NCBI GenBank assembly: GCA_020402945.1
Contig: JADBYQ010000079.1
Location: forward strand, 1 to 64,000
From: Cytophagales bacterium
Lineage (GTDB): Bacteria; Bacteroidota; Bacteroidia; Cytophagales; Cyclobacteriaceae
DNA length: 64,000 nt
Direction: 5' to 3'
Shown here: positions 33,568 through 42,223 of the stretch, piece by piece
How the letters are laid out: every line of letters starts with the position of its first letter
Numbering within the stretch: position 1 is the first letter of the stretch
Position numbers and translations under genes: made by a program
The notes under the pieces: model-generated
What the model saw: only the letters and a program-made list of their open reading frames with translations
What the model was told of the DNA's origin: nothing
Database searches by the model: none

Positions 33568-34458
33568 TCATGCCAACTTATCAAAATCGAATTCAGCCAG
33601 AAACTTCTGCGCTTCTTCCACTGAAGAGAATTCAAACGATTTCTTTTTGCCAAAGTTTGAGTGTAGATCGATTTTAACCAATGCCACGTTCTTTGTACCT
33701 GCCTTTACATGCAACCCTTGTGCTTTATAGTCTTCCGATTCCTTTTTAGAAACGTTAAAAACTGTGGATCTAACGTTCTCACAATAAGCACACTGATAGT
33801 GTTTTAAAAGCTCCTTTGGCGAGCCATCTTCATGCCGTTCAGTAATCTCCTCACGTTTGACCTTCATCGTGTAGAATCCACAATTATTGCATTGCAACGC
33901 AATCAAATGCCCATTGTACTTTTCAATCTTTATATCAGACGTCTTTTCATCAATCCAAACATCGTAATCCATTGAAAATAAGCTTTCTTCGGCCTGCATT
34001 CCCTCATCGAGATGAACATCTTCTTCCGATTCGCTTAGCAGCTTCATCTTGTTGCCTGTCTTAGGGTTAACTCTCGGTGAGTAGCGTAGTTTTCTAAGTT
34101 TCGCGTTTAAAACGGAGGGGTAGTAATAATCGAGAACAAGGGAGGCGACATAGCCTACCAACGTAGCCGCACACAGAGAGACAAAGAATCGTACAAAAAA
34201 CCAAAGGCCAATATCCTTATACTTTTCTTCGCCATAAAGATTAATTGCAAAGACGACTGCAATACCCAACAGGAAGTAAGACCATTTATACCACTTAACT
34301 TCATTTAAGTTAATAAAGTCATGCTTCTTCTTATTGTCTGTGAAAGACGAGACGCGCATTTTATAGACCAAATAGACAATGATTGATAATGCAACCACTA
34401 CAATCACTCCAATAGACATCACACTGTACCAAACCTTTAGGAAAGAACTCTCATTCAT
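33568..34458 (-). CDS. Membrane protein with three TM helices and a zinc-ribbon domain
   Basis: A 296-aa protein of unknown function. TM helices lie at about 9-33, 57-74 and 85-110. The cytoplasmic part has two CxxC pairs (C190/C193 in CNNC and C223/C226 in CAYC), the classic layout of a zinc ribbon, set between a strand region and a C-terminal LVKIDLHSNFGKKKSFEF segment. Zinc ribbons in this setting usually mediate protein or nucleic-acid contacts. The gene is 36 bp upstream of the tail-specific protease gene and probably cotranscribed, so a link to envelope protein quality control is possible but not shown. Confidence 0.75.
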   Translation of the reverse strand: MNESSFLKVWYSVMSIGVIVVVALSIIVYLVYKMRVSSFTDNKKKHDFINLNEVKWYKWSYFLLGIAVVFAINLYGEEKYKDIGLWFFVRFFVSLCAATLVGYVASLVLDYYYPSVLNAKLRKLRYSPRVNPKTGNKMKLLSESEEDVHLDEGMQAEESLFSMDYDVWIDEKTSDIKIEKYNGHLIALQCNNCGFYTMKVKREEITERHEDGSPKELLKHYQCAYCENVRSTVFNVSKKESEDYKAQGLHVKAGTKNVALVKIDLHSNFGKKKSFEFSSVEEAQKFLAEFDFDKLA

Positions 34459-34559
34459 AACGTTTACCCATTTTTTTTAAATATAGAGATATTTTGCTGT
34501 TGTAGTAGACTGCTATTATGTGGCAATTTGACCAAATATCGAAGGTTTTAAAAAATTGG

Positions 34560-34571
34560 TGCAATTTTGCA
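34560..34571. promoter_or_regulatory. Short palindrome upstream of the small-gene pair
   Basis: TGCAA-TT-TTGCA, 5-bp perfect arms, 61 bp before the ATG at 34632. A possible operator half of the same control region as 34609-34628. Confidence 0.3.
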
Positions 34572-34608
34572 CATTAAAGTGTTGTTTAAATTTAATAAAT
34601 TACATATC

Positions 34609-34628
34609 ATTGTGTATCAATACACAAT
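34609..34628. promoter_or_regulatory. Perfect palindrome directly before the small-gene pair
   Basis: ATTGTGTA-TCAA-TACACAAT has 8-bp perfect arms and ends 3 bp before the ATG at 34632. It could be an operator, or an RNA hairpin that covers the ribosome-binding region. Confidence 0.5.
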
Positions 34629-34631
34629 TAT

Positions 34632-34880
34632 ATGAACGATTTTGAAATGAGAAAAGTGGAAATGGAGTTAAGGAACTTCACAGCCAGGAACTTTGAGAAG
34701 CCAAGTAATTGTCGAAATGCTGCCCAGATAAGATTCTATATCAGCGAGTTATGCTCGAAGATTGAAGAGTATGAAAAGCGATTTAATTATGTGCCAGATT
34801 GGGCTTATGCCTTGCTAAACCAGTATACAATTGTACAAAATACCTTTGTACACCTTGAATTTGTGAAGTGTTACGCTTGA
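34632..34880 (+). CDS. Small protein of unknown function
   Basis: An 82-aa protein without signal peptide or TM segment and with no family I recognise. It is rich in Asn, Glu, Arg and aromatic residues, with a helical centre (AQIRFYISELCSKIEEYEKRF) cut here to its key part ISELCSKIEEYEKRF, then VPDWAYALLNQYTIVQN. It starts just behind a perfect 20-bp palindrome and is followed after 7 bp by another small gene, so the two form a mini-operon. Two Cys residues and many aromatic residues suggest a small globular helical protein. Confidence 0.55.
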   Translation: MNDFEMRKVEMELRNFTARNFEKPSNCRNAAQIRFYISELCSKIEEYEKRFNYVPDWAYALLNQYTIVQNTFVHLEFVKCYA

Positions 34881-34887
34881 GGCAGCA

Positions 34888-35115
34888 ATGAAATACATCC
34901 CCTCTCCCACCCCAATCAAATATGACTATATGTACAGTGCCACGGCCAATAAGTCGGGGCGCATGCAATATCACAAAGTGCGGCCCGGGGTGAGCAAGCT
35001 ACGAATTAGCCGTACGGAGTTTATAAAGGCCTTTAATGATTTAGGACTAATTGCTGTCAATCCTATACAACAGCGCGGACAGGATATCGTATTCCAGTTA
35101 GAATTTTTCGTTTGA
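34888..35115 (+). CDS. Small protein of unknown function, second gene of the pair
   Basis: A 75-aa protein, 7 bp downstream of the previous small gene; GAGGCAGC around 34878-34885 may serve as ribosome-binding site. It begins MKYIPSPTPIKYDYMY, has a basic middle (HKVRPGVSKLRISRTEF) and a C-terminal strand (GQDIVFQLEFFV). No family recognised and no membrane segment. It is convergent with the MazG-like gene; the stops are one base apart. Confidence 0.5.
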   Translation: MKYIPSPTPIKYDYMYSATANKSGRMQYHKVRPGVSKLRISRTEFIKAFNDLGLIAVNPIQQRGQDIVFQLEFFV

Positions 35116-35116
35116 T

Positions 35117-35584
35117 CTACTTGAGGATCTTCTCCAGATTTGCAGGTGAATAATTGATGGACTTTATCGTTTTGTTGTCGCTGGAGCGGTATACCAGCCA
35201 TTTACCCGCTTCTTCTTTATAGTAGCAATGTGTACCGTCCTTTTCTCGATAGTAATCAACCGTTTTTATTGCTTCAGCTTCCGTTAAGCACGCCTTACTC
35301 ATGTTTGACCTTTGTACCTCTTCAAACAAAGCTTTGAATTTTTCGGCAAGGCCAAACTCTAAAATTGCACCCGATAGTACATATTGAAGATCACAAAATG
35401 CATCGGCCACTTCTACAATATCGTTGTTGAGAATTGCCACCTCGAGCTCCTTCAATTCCTCGGCCAATAGTGCCACACGTAGCTTACACCTATTTTCATC
35501 TGGGATTGCTGGCGCTGGTAGAATGGGGTGCTTGAAGGTTCGATGAAAATCAGCTACAAGATTGAGCGAATCAGGTTGTTGCAT
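35117..35584 (-). CDS. MazG-like nucleotide pyrophosphohydrolase
   Basis: A 155-aa protein. The all-alpha NTP pyrophosphohydrolase fold is indicated by EELKELEVA (E42, E43, E46) and EVADAFCDLQY (E58, D61, D65), the two acidic motifs that bind Mg2+ in MazG-like enzymes. They hydrolyse (d)NTPs to NMP and pyrophosphate, either as house-cleaning or in stress control. A C-terminal extension (~92-155) with MSKACLTEAEA and DYYREKDGTHCYY is also seen in phage-type MazG-like proteins. The gene stands alone on the minus strand, divergent from tyrS across a 195-bp gap. Confidence 0.75.
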   Translation of the reverse strand: MQQPDSLNLVADFHRTFKHPILPAPAIPDENRCKLRVALLAEELKELEVAILNNDIVEVADAFCDLQYVLSGAILEFGLAEKFKALFEEVQRSNMSKACLTEAEAIKTVDYYREKDGTHCYYKEEAGKWLVYRSSDNKTIKSINYSPANLEKILK

Positions 35585-35662
35585 AGGTCGATGTGTTAAA
35601 GCATCAAAACAATGAAAAATGAATTGAATTCAAAACACGAATAATTACTTCAGTTGAATTTG

Positions 35663-35679
35663 TATAATAACTTATTATA
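35663..35679. promoter_or_regulatory. AT-rich perfect palindrome in the tyrS upstream region
   Basis: TATAATAA-C-TTATTATA, 8-bp perfect arms, between the divergent MazG-like and tyrS genes. It may be an operator or just part of an AT-rich promoter region. Confidence 0.35.
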
Positions 35680-35748
35680 TAGAGGTTTATGGGCTACCTT
35701 GATTTAAATGATTGAAGTTTAGGATGCGCTCAAGTTGCTTTTTGAGGT

Positions 35749-35756
35749 TATATTTG
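35749..35756 (+). promoter_or_regulatory. -7 promoter element of tyrS
   Basis: TATATTTG matches the Bacteroidetes -7 consensus TAnnTTTG and lies 23 bp before the tyrS ATG, implying a very short leader and no T-box-like element. No -33 TTTG at the usual 19-21 bp spacing was seen. Confidence 0.5.
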
Positions 35757-35779
35757 CCGCTCAATTTTTCTAGTAAGCG

Positions 35780-37066
35780 ATGACAAATTTTGTTGAAGAG
35801 CTCAAGTGGCGTGGGATGATCCATGACATTATGCCGGGAACGGAAGCTCAGTTAAGCCGAGGGGTAACGGCCGGATATATAGGATTTGATCCCACTGCTG
35901 ATTCACTCCACATTGGCAATCTTGTGCAGATAATGACGTTAGTCCATTTTCAGGCAGCGGGCCATAAACCAGTGGTGCTGGTGGGCGGTGCTACCGGGAT
36001 GGTTGGCGATCCTTCAGGCAAATCAGCAGAACGCAATCTTTTATCCGAAGAGCAGTTGAACCATAATGTAGCTTGTGTGAAGAGCCAGTTAGCTAAGTTT
36101 CTAAACTTCCAGGAGGGGGAAAATAAAGCTGAGTTGGTCAACAATTATGACTGGTTCAAGAATTTTCGTTTTCTTGATTTCATCAGGGACGTAGGAAAAC
36201 ACATCACCATCAACTACATGATGTCTAAAGATTCGGTTAAGAATCGACTCGAAACGGGTCTTTCATTTACTGAATTCAGTTACCAATTGGTTCAAGGATA
36301 TGATTTCTACTGGCTGTACAAGAATATGAACTGCAAGTTGCAGATGGGCGGCTCTGACCAATGGGGCAATATTGTAACAGGAACTGAGTTGATTCGTAGG
36401 AAAGAAGATGGCGAAGCATTTGCACTCACAACCCCACTCATCAAAAAGGCAGATGGGAGTAAGTTTGGGAAATCCGAACAAGGAAATGTGTGGCTAGACC
36501 CCAAGCGAACATCAGCCTACAAATTCTATCAATACTGGTTGAATGCTTCTGATGAAGATGCTGCCAACTTCATTCGAATATTCACTCAAAAAGGAAAATC
36601 GGAAATAGAACAGCTGGTAGCTGAACATCAACAGGCCCTTCATTTGCGCAAGCTCCAACAAGAGTTGGCAAAGGACATAACCATCCGAGTGCATTCACAA
36701 AGTGCTTACGAAACAGCAGTAAATGCTTCGAACATACTGTTTGGCAATTCAGCAACCGAAGATCTGCAAAAACTAGATGAAGAAACACTATTAGCCGTGA
36801 TGGAAGGAGTGCCGCTTACAAAAATCAGTCGGGCTGATTGGCAAAATTGCCCGAATGTAACCGATCTTCTTTCTGTTCACACTCAATCAATTATTTTTCC
36901 ATCAAAAGCAGAAGCACGAAAAATGATTCAGGCAGGGGGCGTAAGCATTAATAAAAACAAAGTGGCCGATCCCTCTAGTAGACCTGATTTTGAACTGCTA
37001 CACGGCAAGTTTCTACTGGCACAAAAGGGAAAGAGAAATCATTATTTGATTGAAGTAACACCCTAA
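35780..37066 (+). CDS. tyrS: Tyrosyl-tRNA synthetase
   Basis: A 428-aa class I synthetase that charges tRNA-Tyr with tyrosine. It has the HIGH-type motif HIGN (44-47) after [12 protein letters not shown], the tyrosine pocket [12 protein letters not shown] and [18 protein letters not shown] (190-198), and the KMSKS-type loop KFGKS (228-232). The C-terminal ~70 residues are an S4 RNA-binding domain ([18 protein letters not shown]). Length and order match bacterial TyrS. The PAP2-like gene starts three bases after its stop, so they are probably cotranscribed. Confidence 0.98.
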   Translation: MTNFVEELKWRGMIHDIMPGTEAQLSRGVTAGYIGFDPTADSLHIGNLVQIMTLVHFQAAGHKPVVLVGGATGMVGDPSGKSAERNLLSEEQLNHNVACVKSQLAKFLNFQEGENKAELVNNYDWFKNFRFLDFIRDVGKHITINYMMSKDSVKNRLETGLSFTEFSYQLVQGYDFYWLYKNMNCKLQMGGSDQWGNIVTGTELIRRKEDGEAFALTTPLIKKADGSKFGKSEQGNVWLDPKRTSAYKFYQYWLNASDEDAANFIRIFTQKGKSEIEQLVAEHQQALHLRKLQQELAKDITIRVHSQSAYETAVNASNILFGNSATEDLQKLDEETLLAVMEGVPLTKISRADWQNCPNVTDLLSVHTQSIIFPSKAEARKMIQAGGVSINKNKVADPSSRPDFELLHGKFLLAQKGKRNHYLIEVTP

Positions 37067-37069
37067 TTC

Positions 37070-37705
37070 ATGCCGCTCAATTGGAAAGAAGCTATCTCAA
37101 ACAGAAAGTACGTATTACTTATGTTTTTCTGGCTGGTTGGGCTTGCCGTTTTCGTGGCGGTGCTTCCCCATTTCTTCAATAATGTGCTTTTGAATAAACC
37201 GGGGCCCAGGTTGGACGATTTTGCGTTTCGGTTTTTGGCACCAAAAGATTGGTCACCCGTCATATTTGCACTGGTGTTTGGGGCTCCAGCGTTGTTCCTT
37301 TTTGCCAACTTTTCCAGTCCTGAAAAGATATTGGTGATTTTCCAGTGTTATGTTGTTGTCAATTTCTTGCGAATTATCACTTTATATCTTTTCACGTTGG
37401 AGACCCCTGAAGGAATTATTCCACTCGTTGACCCCTTTTTGGAAAAAGTGGCATATGGCGGAAATGCAGCCTATACAAAGGACTTGTTTTTCTCGGGACA
37501 CACTTCTACACTTTTCATTATTTCTTTAGCTGAAAAGAGGCTTGGCTTAAGAATAGCACTCATATTGTCTACTATTTTAATAGGAATACTGTTGGTATGG
37601 CAACGGGTTCATTACACGATAGATGTTATCGGGGCACTATTGGTGACTTTTGCTGTTTATAAAGGCATTGTGGCTCTGAATAGGTTGTCATTTGGTCGGA
37701 ATTGA
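37070..37705 (+). CDS. PAP2_C-type (sphingomyelin-synthase-like) membrane phosphatase
   Basis: A 211-aa membrane protein with about six hydrophobic segments. The catalytic signature is SGHTSTLFI (142-150, His144) and HYTIDVIGA (181-189, His181 and Asp185), the arrangement of the PAP2_C / sphingomyelin-synthase-related branch of lipid phosphatases and phosphotransferases. Members act on phosphorylated head groups of lipids at the membrane. It starts three bases after tyrS. In bacteria that make sphingolipids such an enzyme may transfer or remove a head group, and the nearby lipid-modifying genes make that tempting, but the substrate is not shown by sequence. Confidence 0.8.
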   Translation: MPLNWKEAISNRKYVLLMFFWLVGLAVFVAVLPHFFNNVLLNKPGPRLDDFAFRFLAPKDWSPVIFALVFGAPALFLFANFSSPEKILVIFQCYVVVNFLRIITLYLFTLETPEGIIPLVDPFLEKVAYGGNAAYTKDLFFSGHTSTLFIISLAEKRLGLRIALILSTILIGILLVWQRVHYTIDVIGALLVTFAVYKGIVALNRLSFGRN

Positions 37706-37789
37706 ATTTGATGGGTAACCAAACGAAATTGAGGCTTTTTTCTAACTGTAAACCTATTTCTACGTTTTACCAATTAGACAAAAATAATG

Positions 37790-37797
37790 TAACTTTG
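37790..37797 (+). promoter_or_regulatory. -7 promoter element of the PhyH/SDR pair
   Basis: TAACTTTG fits TAnnTTTG and lies 26 bp before the ATG at 37824. TTTA at 37766-37769 with a 20-bp spacer could be a weak -33 element. Confidence 0.5.
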
Positions 37798-37823
37798 GGG
37801 TTGTTTTAAGCTAATACTAAAAT

Positions 37824-38684
37824 ATGGAGGTGAATGGCGTAGCCAAGAATGGCAAGCACGCATTGACGAGTAAGAATCCTTATCCGGAATTTACTTTAGG
37901 CGAAAGTCTTACGAAGGATCAAATTGAGTTTTTTGAAAAGAATGGCTTTATCCATTTTAAGAATTTCATTTCAAAAGAAATGGTAGAGATTCTGCTAAGA
38001 GATGCAGAAAAGATTCAGGATGAGTGGGTTAGTCAAGGGTACAAAATGATAAATGGCGTACCTATCAAATACGGCACGGATATTACTGGCAAGACAATCG
38101 TTCAGCGATTTGCATTTCTAAATCAGCACAGTACTGTTTTTGCAGATTTACTGAAGGACACTCGACTAAAGGCATTATTTAGCCTGATTGGAACCGAAGA
38201 CTGCAGAATTGGTGAGACTGAGAAAGATGGTCTTGTCTTTAATCACTACATCAATACTGAGGAAAGTAATTATACCCAGCTGGGTTGGCATACGGACGCT
38301 CTTCGAGATGTGTTTCAAGGCCAAAAAATATTACCCATGCTGAATGTAGGAATACACATGGATACGTCTACTACTGATAATGGAGGCCTTCGCCTAATTC
38401 CAGGCACTCACAATCAGGGCCTAAGGACACTGCTTTTCAAAAAGTTTTATTTTATCAGTCATAAGCCTGATAAAAGCGAAATTGGATTGAATGTGGAGCC
38501 AGGAGATCTCACCGTACATGATGGGCGCCTATGGCACCGCGTTGCTAGATCTCCGTTTATTGGCGAAAAAAGTAGAAGAAGAGTGATGTACATCCCAATC
38601 ATCACAGGGAAGTTTAAGCCAAGAACAGAAAACAGTAAGCCGCTCTTTTATCAGCGATTTGCGGGTCTACTTACAAATAAGTAG
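37824..38684 (+). CDS. Phytanoyl-CoA dioxygenase (PhyH) family protein
   Basis: A 286-aa Fe(II)/2-oxoglutarate-dependent oxygenase. It shows the N-terminal block DQIEFFEKNGFIHFKNFIS, the metal-binding HxD in GWHTDALRD (H156, D158), the jelly-roll core with DNGGLRLIPGTHNQG (186-199), and the distal His in VHDGRLWHRV (probably H238) followed by a basic RRR at 251-253 that may hold 2-oxoglutarate. PhyH proteins hydroxylate lipids, amino acids or secondary metabolites. It has its own promoter-like element and is followed after three bases by the short-chain dehydrogenase gene, suggesting a hydroxylate-then-oxidise pair. The substrate is unknown. Confidence 0.85.
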   Translation: MEVNGVAKNGKHALTSKNPYPEFTLGESLTKDQIEFFEKNGFIHFKNFISKEMVEILLRDAEKIQDEWVSQGYKMINGVPIKYGTDITGKTIVQRFAFLNQHSTVFADLLKDTRLKALFSLIGTEDCRIGETEKDGLVFNHYINTEESNYTQLGWHTDALRDVFQGQKILPMLNVGIHMDTSTTDNGGLRLIPGTHNQGLRTLLFKKFYFISHKPDKSEIGLNVEPGDLTVHDGRLWHRVARSPFIGEKSRRRVMYIPIITGKFKPRTENSKPLFYQRFAGLLTNK

Positions 38685-38687
38685 CAA

Positions 38688-39464
38688 ATGCCTTACGCTT
38701 TAATAACAGGAGCAAGTGGGGGCATTGGTCTTTGCATGGCAAGAGAATTGGCCGAACGCAAAATTGATTTACTGCTCGTTGCCCGATCTCAGGATCGACT
38801 TTCAGAACTGAGCAAACAACTCGCCAGCGAATTTGGAATTAGAGTTGAATACCTATGCTTAGATTTAAGTGAAAAGGATGCTGCAATCACTCTCACCAGG
38901 TGGCTCGCTGAAAAATCATTTCCTGTAAACATATTGATTAACAATGCAGGTTATGGCCTGTGGGGCGCTGTGGAGACAACGCCATGGGATCAACTAGACA
39001 ACATGATGCAACTGAATATGAATGCAGTCGTTCAGTTGTGCCACGCAATGATTCCTGAATTGAAGCGGCATTCGAAATCGTATATTCTAAATGTGGCAAG
39101 CACAGCTTCCTATCAGGCGGTGCCAACCCTTGCAACCTATGCGGCTACAAAGGGATTTGTTGTACTTTTCACACGAGGACTAAGAATGGAGTTGAAAGGC
39201 ACTCCTATTTCAGTGACCTGCCTTAGCCCAGGTGCCACGTCAACAAACTTTATCGATAGAGCTGGAATGGAATCGATGAAAGAAAAGGCCGAAAAATTTA
39301 GTATGAAACCTGAAGCGGTTGCGAAAATAGCGATAGATGGAATGTTTAAAGGCAAGGCGGAAATACTGCCTGGATTTGTAAACTGGATATCCGTTCAGCT
39401 AACTTACTTTATGCCAAAAGCAATACCCGAAAAAATAGCAGAGGGGCTGTACAAGACAAAGTAA
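38688..39464 (+). CDS. Short-chain dehydrogenase/reductase (SDR)
   Basis: A 258-aa classical SDR. The NAD(P)-binding motif is TGASGGIG (7-14), NNAGYG (85-90) follows, and the catalytic Ser-Tyr-Lys are S138, Y151 and K155 (YAATK). The arginine after the second strand (VARSQDRL) favours NADPH. After the catalytic site comes LSPGATSTNF, then a C-terminal hydrophobic stretch (LPGFVNWISVQLTYFMP) suggesting membrane association, as in ketosphinganine or acyl-lipid reductases. It forms a two-gene unit with the PhyH-like oxygenase (three bases apart). The exact substrate cannot be told. Confidence 0.88.
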   Translation: MPYALITGASGGIGLCMARELAERKIDLLLVARSQDRLSELSKQLASEFGIRVEYLCLDLSEKDAAITLTRWLAEKSFPVNILINNAGYGLWGAVETTPWDQLDNMMQLNMNAVVQLCHAMIPELKRHSKSYILNVASTASYQAVPTLATYAATKGFVVLFTRGLRMELKGTPISVTCLSPGATSTNFIDRAGMESMKEKAEKFSMKPEAVAKIAIDGMFKGKAEILPGFVNWISVQLTYFMPKAIPEKIAEGLYKTK

Positions 39465-39488
39465 TTTAGTAAGAAGAGAGTCGTTTTT

Positions 39489-40331
39489 CTACTTGGTTTT
39501 TAGCACAAACACAATCGTTCCCTTCGAGCGTTCAGGCACTCTTCCTGACGAGGTCCGCACCAGCGAATTCTTTCGGATAACTTCTTTCAAAAGTTGCTCA
39601 GCCTTTGGGCTTAGTCCACGCTGCGTGGTCGTGATTTGAACGATCTCCCCTTCTTCATCGCATTCTATGTCAAAAACAATTCTTCCATCTTCATTGTCTG
39701 GCAGTTCTGGAATTTTTGGTTGTTCAGCCCACTCCCACCCCGACATCGACAGCGAAATGCCAACACCACCTACGCCCCCTCCTGGTTTTCCATAAAGAGC
39801 TTTCGCATCTGGTTTGCCTTGCGGACTTCCTTTATCTCCTGTTTTTCCCGGATCATCACCATGACTGGGCGTGTCCTTGCCTTTCACGGTTTCGGCAACC
39901 ACGGGCTTTGTGTCCTCTTTTTTCTCGACAGGCTGACTGACTTTCTCCGTCTTTTCAACCTTCTCTTTTGGCTTCTCAACAACGGGTTCTTTGTTCTCTT
40001 CCTTCACAACCACCGGGCTCTCCAATTTTGAAACAACCTGAGTTTCCGCTGCCTTTTCTTCAACAACTTCTTCTTTAGGGAGTGTCTCTGCTGGTTGAAG
40101 GCTCTCTGCGTTAGTCTCCTCTGAACCGGGGCGATCTTCAGGTTGCTGCTCGCCATCTCCCTGACTTTCTAATCCAAAATTGAGTTCAATTCCAAATTCA
40201 GGAAGTGGTGGATCAGGTGCTCGCCATGCGATCAGAAAAATAAAAACAATCAATAGAAGGGCATGAATACCGAATGAGGAAACGAATGCAATCCGCTTGT
40301 TTTTCTTCTCTTGATTCGTGGGGCTTAACAT
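39489..40331 (-). CDS. TonB-like energy transducer
   Basis: A 280-aa protein: one N-terminal TM helix (~residues 13-35, FVSSFGIHALLLIVFIFLI), a long Pro/Glu/Lys-rich periplasmic spacer (about 50-175, with PVVEKPKEKVEK-type repeats), and a C-terminal ~90-residue domain with GGVGGVGISLSMSGWEW, DGRIVFDIECDEEGEI and SKGTIVFVLKTK. This is the TonB/TolA architecture, with the TM His (His24) that contacts ExbD. It would transmit proton-motive force from ExbB/ExbD to the outer membrane. It is the third gene of an exbB-exbD-tonB run with gaps of only two bases, and is preceded by SPOR, barrel and TPR genes that may be its partners. Confidence 0.82.
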   Translation of the reverse strand: MLSPTNQEKKNKRIAFVSSFGIHALLLIVFIFLIAWRAPDPPLPEFGIELNFGLESQGDGEQQPEDRPGSEETNAESLQPAETLPKEEVVEEKAAETQVVSKLESPVVVKEENKEPVVEKPKEKVEKTEKVSQPVEKKEDTKPVVAETVKGKDTPSHGDDPGKTGDKGSPQGKPDAKALYGKPGGGVGGVGISLSMSGWEWAEQPKIPELPDNEDGRIVFDIECDEEGEIVQITTTQRGLSPKAEQLLKEVIRKNSLVRTSSGRVPERSKGTIVFVLKTK

Positions 40332-40333
40332 CT

Positions 40334-40723
40334 CTATTTTGGCTTGGTGGCTATCGAGACCTTTGCCTCTAACGAAGTGGCAATACCAGCTACAAAAACT
40401 AATTCTTTGGTCGGCACACTTTCATCGATATGTAAAATGACGACTCCACTGATTCCGGATAATTCTTTCTTCAACTCAGTCTCTAGCGAATTCCTGGTGA
40501 CTTTCTCTTCATTAATGAAGTACTGCAAATCTTTTGTGACGGTGATTGACACCTTCTGTACTTCAATCGTACTCGCTTTGCTGGTAGGTAAATTCACCGG
40601 CAGGCCAGAAGGCGTAACAAAAGAAGAGGTCAGCATAAAGAATATCAGCAACAAGAAAATAAGATCTGTCATCGAAGCCATGTTAAAGGCGGAATCAACT
40701 TTATTTCTTGTTTGTAAATTCAT
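40334..40723 (-). CDS. exbD: ExbD/TolR-type biopolymer transport protein
   Basis: A 129-aa protein with one TM helix (~residues 16-35) carrying the essential Asp in MTDLIFLLLIFFMLTS (Asp20), then LPVNLPTSKAS and a periplasmic domain ending with a VPTKELVFVAGIATSLEAKVS segment, key part LVFVAGIATSLEA. Together with ExbB it forms the proton channel that energises TonB or TolA. It lies two bases from the genes on either side. Whether it serves a TonB or a Tol system is not decided by the sequence, hence the symbol is by family only. Confidence 0.9.
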   Translation of the reverse strand: MNLQTRNKVDSAFNMASMTDLIFLLLIFFMLTSSFVTPSGLPVNLPTSKASTIEVQKVSITVTKDLQYFINEEKVTRNSLETELKKELSGISGVVILHIDESVPTKELVFVAGIATSLEAKVSIATKPK

Positions 40724-40725
40724 GA

Positions 40726-41394
40726 CTACCTCGGTTCTTGTAACAGATCAATAAACTCAATCGCTGAATACTCCATTTTATTCACCACTTTCGAAACACG
40801 GGTGACTAAAAAATTGTAACCGAGGTAAGCAATGATTCCTACAATCAAACCGGCAACGGTAGTAATCATAGCTGTATAAATACCATCTGCTAATAACTTA
40901 GGACTTACGGATCCTTCCTCTTGTGCGATAGATATGAAAGCTTGCACCATGCCTATTACGGTGCCTAGAAAACCCATCATTGGTGCAGCACCGGACACCG
41001 TTGCCAATACTGATAGATTTTTCTCCAGTTTAAAGAGCTCAATTTTCCCTACATTCTCGATCGATGCTTCTATATTTTTCAACGGGCTTCCGATTCGAGA
41101 GACACCCTTCTCTATCATTCTCGCCACAGGTGTATCATGCTGATTGCATAACATTTTCGCTGCTGTAATATCCCCTTTTAAGACGAGCTCTTTGATCTTG
41201 CCGATGAATGCATCCGGACTCTCGTTTGCTTTGTTAATCGTAATCACCCTCTCAACAAAAATGTAGATTGCCACGAAGGAAGAAAGTACGATGGGAATCA
41301 TCAGCCATCCACCTGCCAGAGCAAGTTCCATAATCGAAATGGTCTGATCTTTTGTAGCCGGTTGTGTTACTATTTGCGCAAGTGTCATTAACAA
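40726..41394 (-). CDS. exbB: ExbB/TolQ/MotA-type proton channel protein
   Basis: A 222-aa protein with three TM helices (~28-50, ~120-150, ~165-195). The family features are GWLMIPIVLSSFVAIYIF near the start, the cytoplasmic loop with ARMIEKGVSRIG, and the conserved LGTVIGMVQAF and ADGIYTAMITTVAGLIVGI segments that line the proton path with ExbD. It supplies the motor for the TonB-like protein two genes downstream. It is the first of the tight three-gene run; the SPOR gene is 48 bp upstream. Confidence 0.93.
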   Translation of the reverse strand: MLMTLAQIVTQPATKDQTISIMELALAGGWLMIPIVLSSFVAIYIFVERVITINKANESPDAFIGKIKELVLKGDITAAKMLCNQHDTPVARMIEKGVSRIGSPLKNIEASIENVGKIELFKLEKNLSVLATVSGAAPMMGFLGTVIGMVQAFISIAQEEGSVSPKLLADGIYTAMITTVAGLIVGIIAYLGYNFLVTRVSKVVNKMEYSAIEFIDLLQEPR

Positions 41395-41442
41395 TGTCTA
41401 AAGAATAAGTTTAAAAGAAACGTTCAAAATAGGCTGGTATTG

Positions 41443-42162
41443 CTAATACCTTATCACCCAAACGGCATCTCCATATTCAGCTTTTGCTGCATCGGCCTGC
41501 GTTTGCGCTGCTTGAAAATTATCAAAGTCAGCAATCGCCAATCGATTGAATTTCCACTTTCCAAATGGGGGAATAATCTTTGAACTGACGCCCTTAACAC
41601 TCAATTTTTTAGCGTAGTCCATCGTCAAATCCGCGTCCACCGCACTTGTTATAACCACGTAGTATCTCTTTGTTGGATTTTCTAACACCTCGATAGCGCC
41701 TTCAGCAGGTTTCGCATTTGCAGCTTCTTCTGCTGCAAGTCGCTGCCGCTCCTCTTCCTCCCGCTGTTTTGCGAGTCTAGCCTCTTCTTCCTTCGCCTTC
41801 AGTGCTTTCTCTTTTGCCAACTGCTCTTGTCTAGCTTTTTCGTTGCTAGGCACTATCACATATTTCCAAACTAAGAACCCAGCTGCTAAAACAACAACAA
41901 CAATGATCAACGCGATAAAAATCGGAGCCTTTGACTTTGGCTCTTCTTCTGCCTGGAATTTAACTTCCTCCCGAATAGTCTCTTTCTGAGAAGGTGCGGA
42001 ATCTAAAAACTCCTCCATCAAAGGAGACATCCCAGATTTAGGCTGTTCCTCTGTATTTCCTTCTAGTTTATCAAGGGGTTTATAATCAAGGTCAGGTAAT
42101 CCGAAATCATCTTCGCTTTGGCCTGAATTTTTTTTCTCCTCGTCTTCCTTATTAAATGACAT
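41443..42162 (-). CDS. SPOR-domain membrane protein
   Basis: A 239-aa bitopic protein: acidic cytoplasmic N-terminus (1-75), one TM helix (~78-103, FIALIIVVVVLAAGFLVW), a highly charged coiled coil (~112-150, rich in K, E, R and A) and a C-terminal SPOR domain (~165-239: RYYVVITSAVDADLTMDYAKK shortened to its start YYVVITS, GVSSKIIP, KFNRLAIADFDNF, YGDAVWVIRY). SPOR domains bind peptidoglycan with bare glycan strands at division sites. It sits between the barrel gene and exbB, so it may locate the energised complex to the cell wall. Confidence 0.85.
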   Translation of the reverse strand: MSFNKEDEEKKNSGQSEDDFGLPDLDYKPLDKLEGNTEEQPKSGMSPLMEEFLDSAPSQKETIREEVKFQAEEEPKSKAPIFIALIIVVVVLAAGFLVWKYVIVPSNEKARQEQLAKEKALKAKEEEARLAKQREEEERQRLAAEEAANAKPAEGAIEVLENPTKRYYVVITSAVDADLTMDYAKKLSVKGVSSKIIPPFGKWKFNRLAIADFDNFQAAQTQADAAKAEYGDAVWVIRY

Positions 42163-42223
42163 AGGCTTGAAGTTTAACTTTATATAAGTCTACAAATAAC
42201 GCAATTTCTCTCAAATAAGCCAC

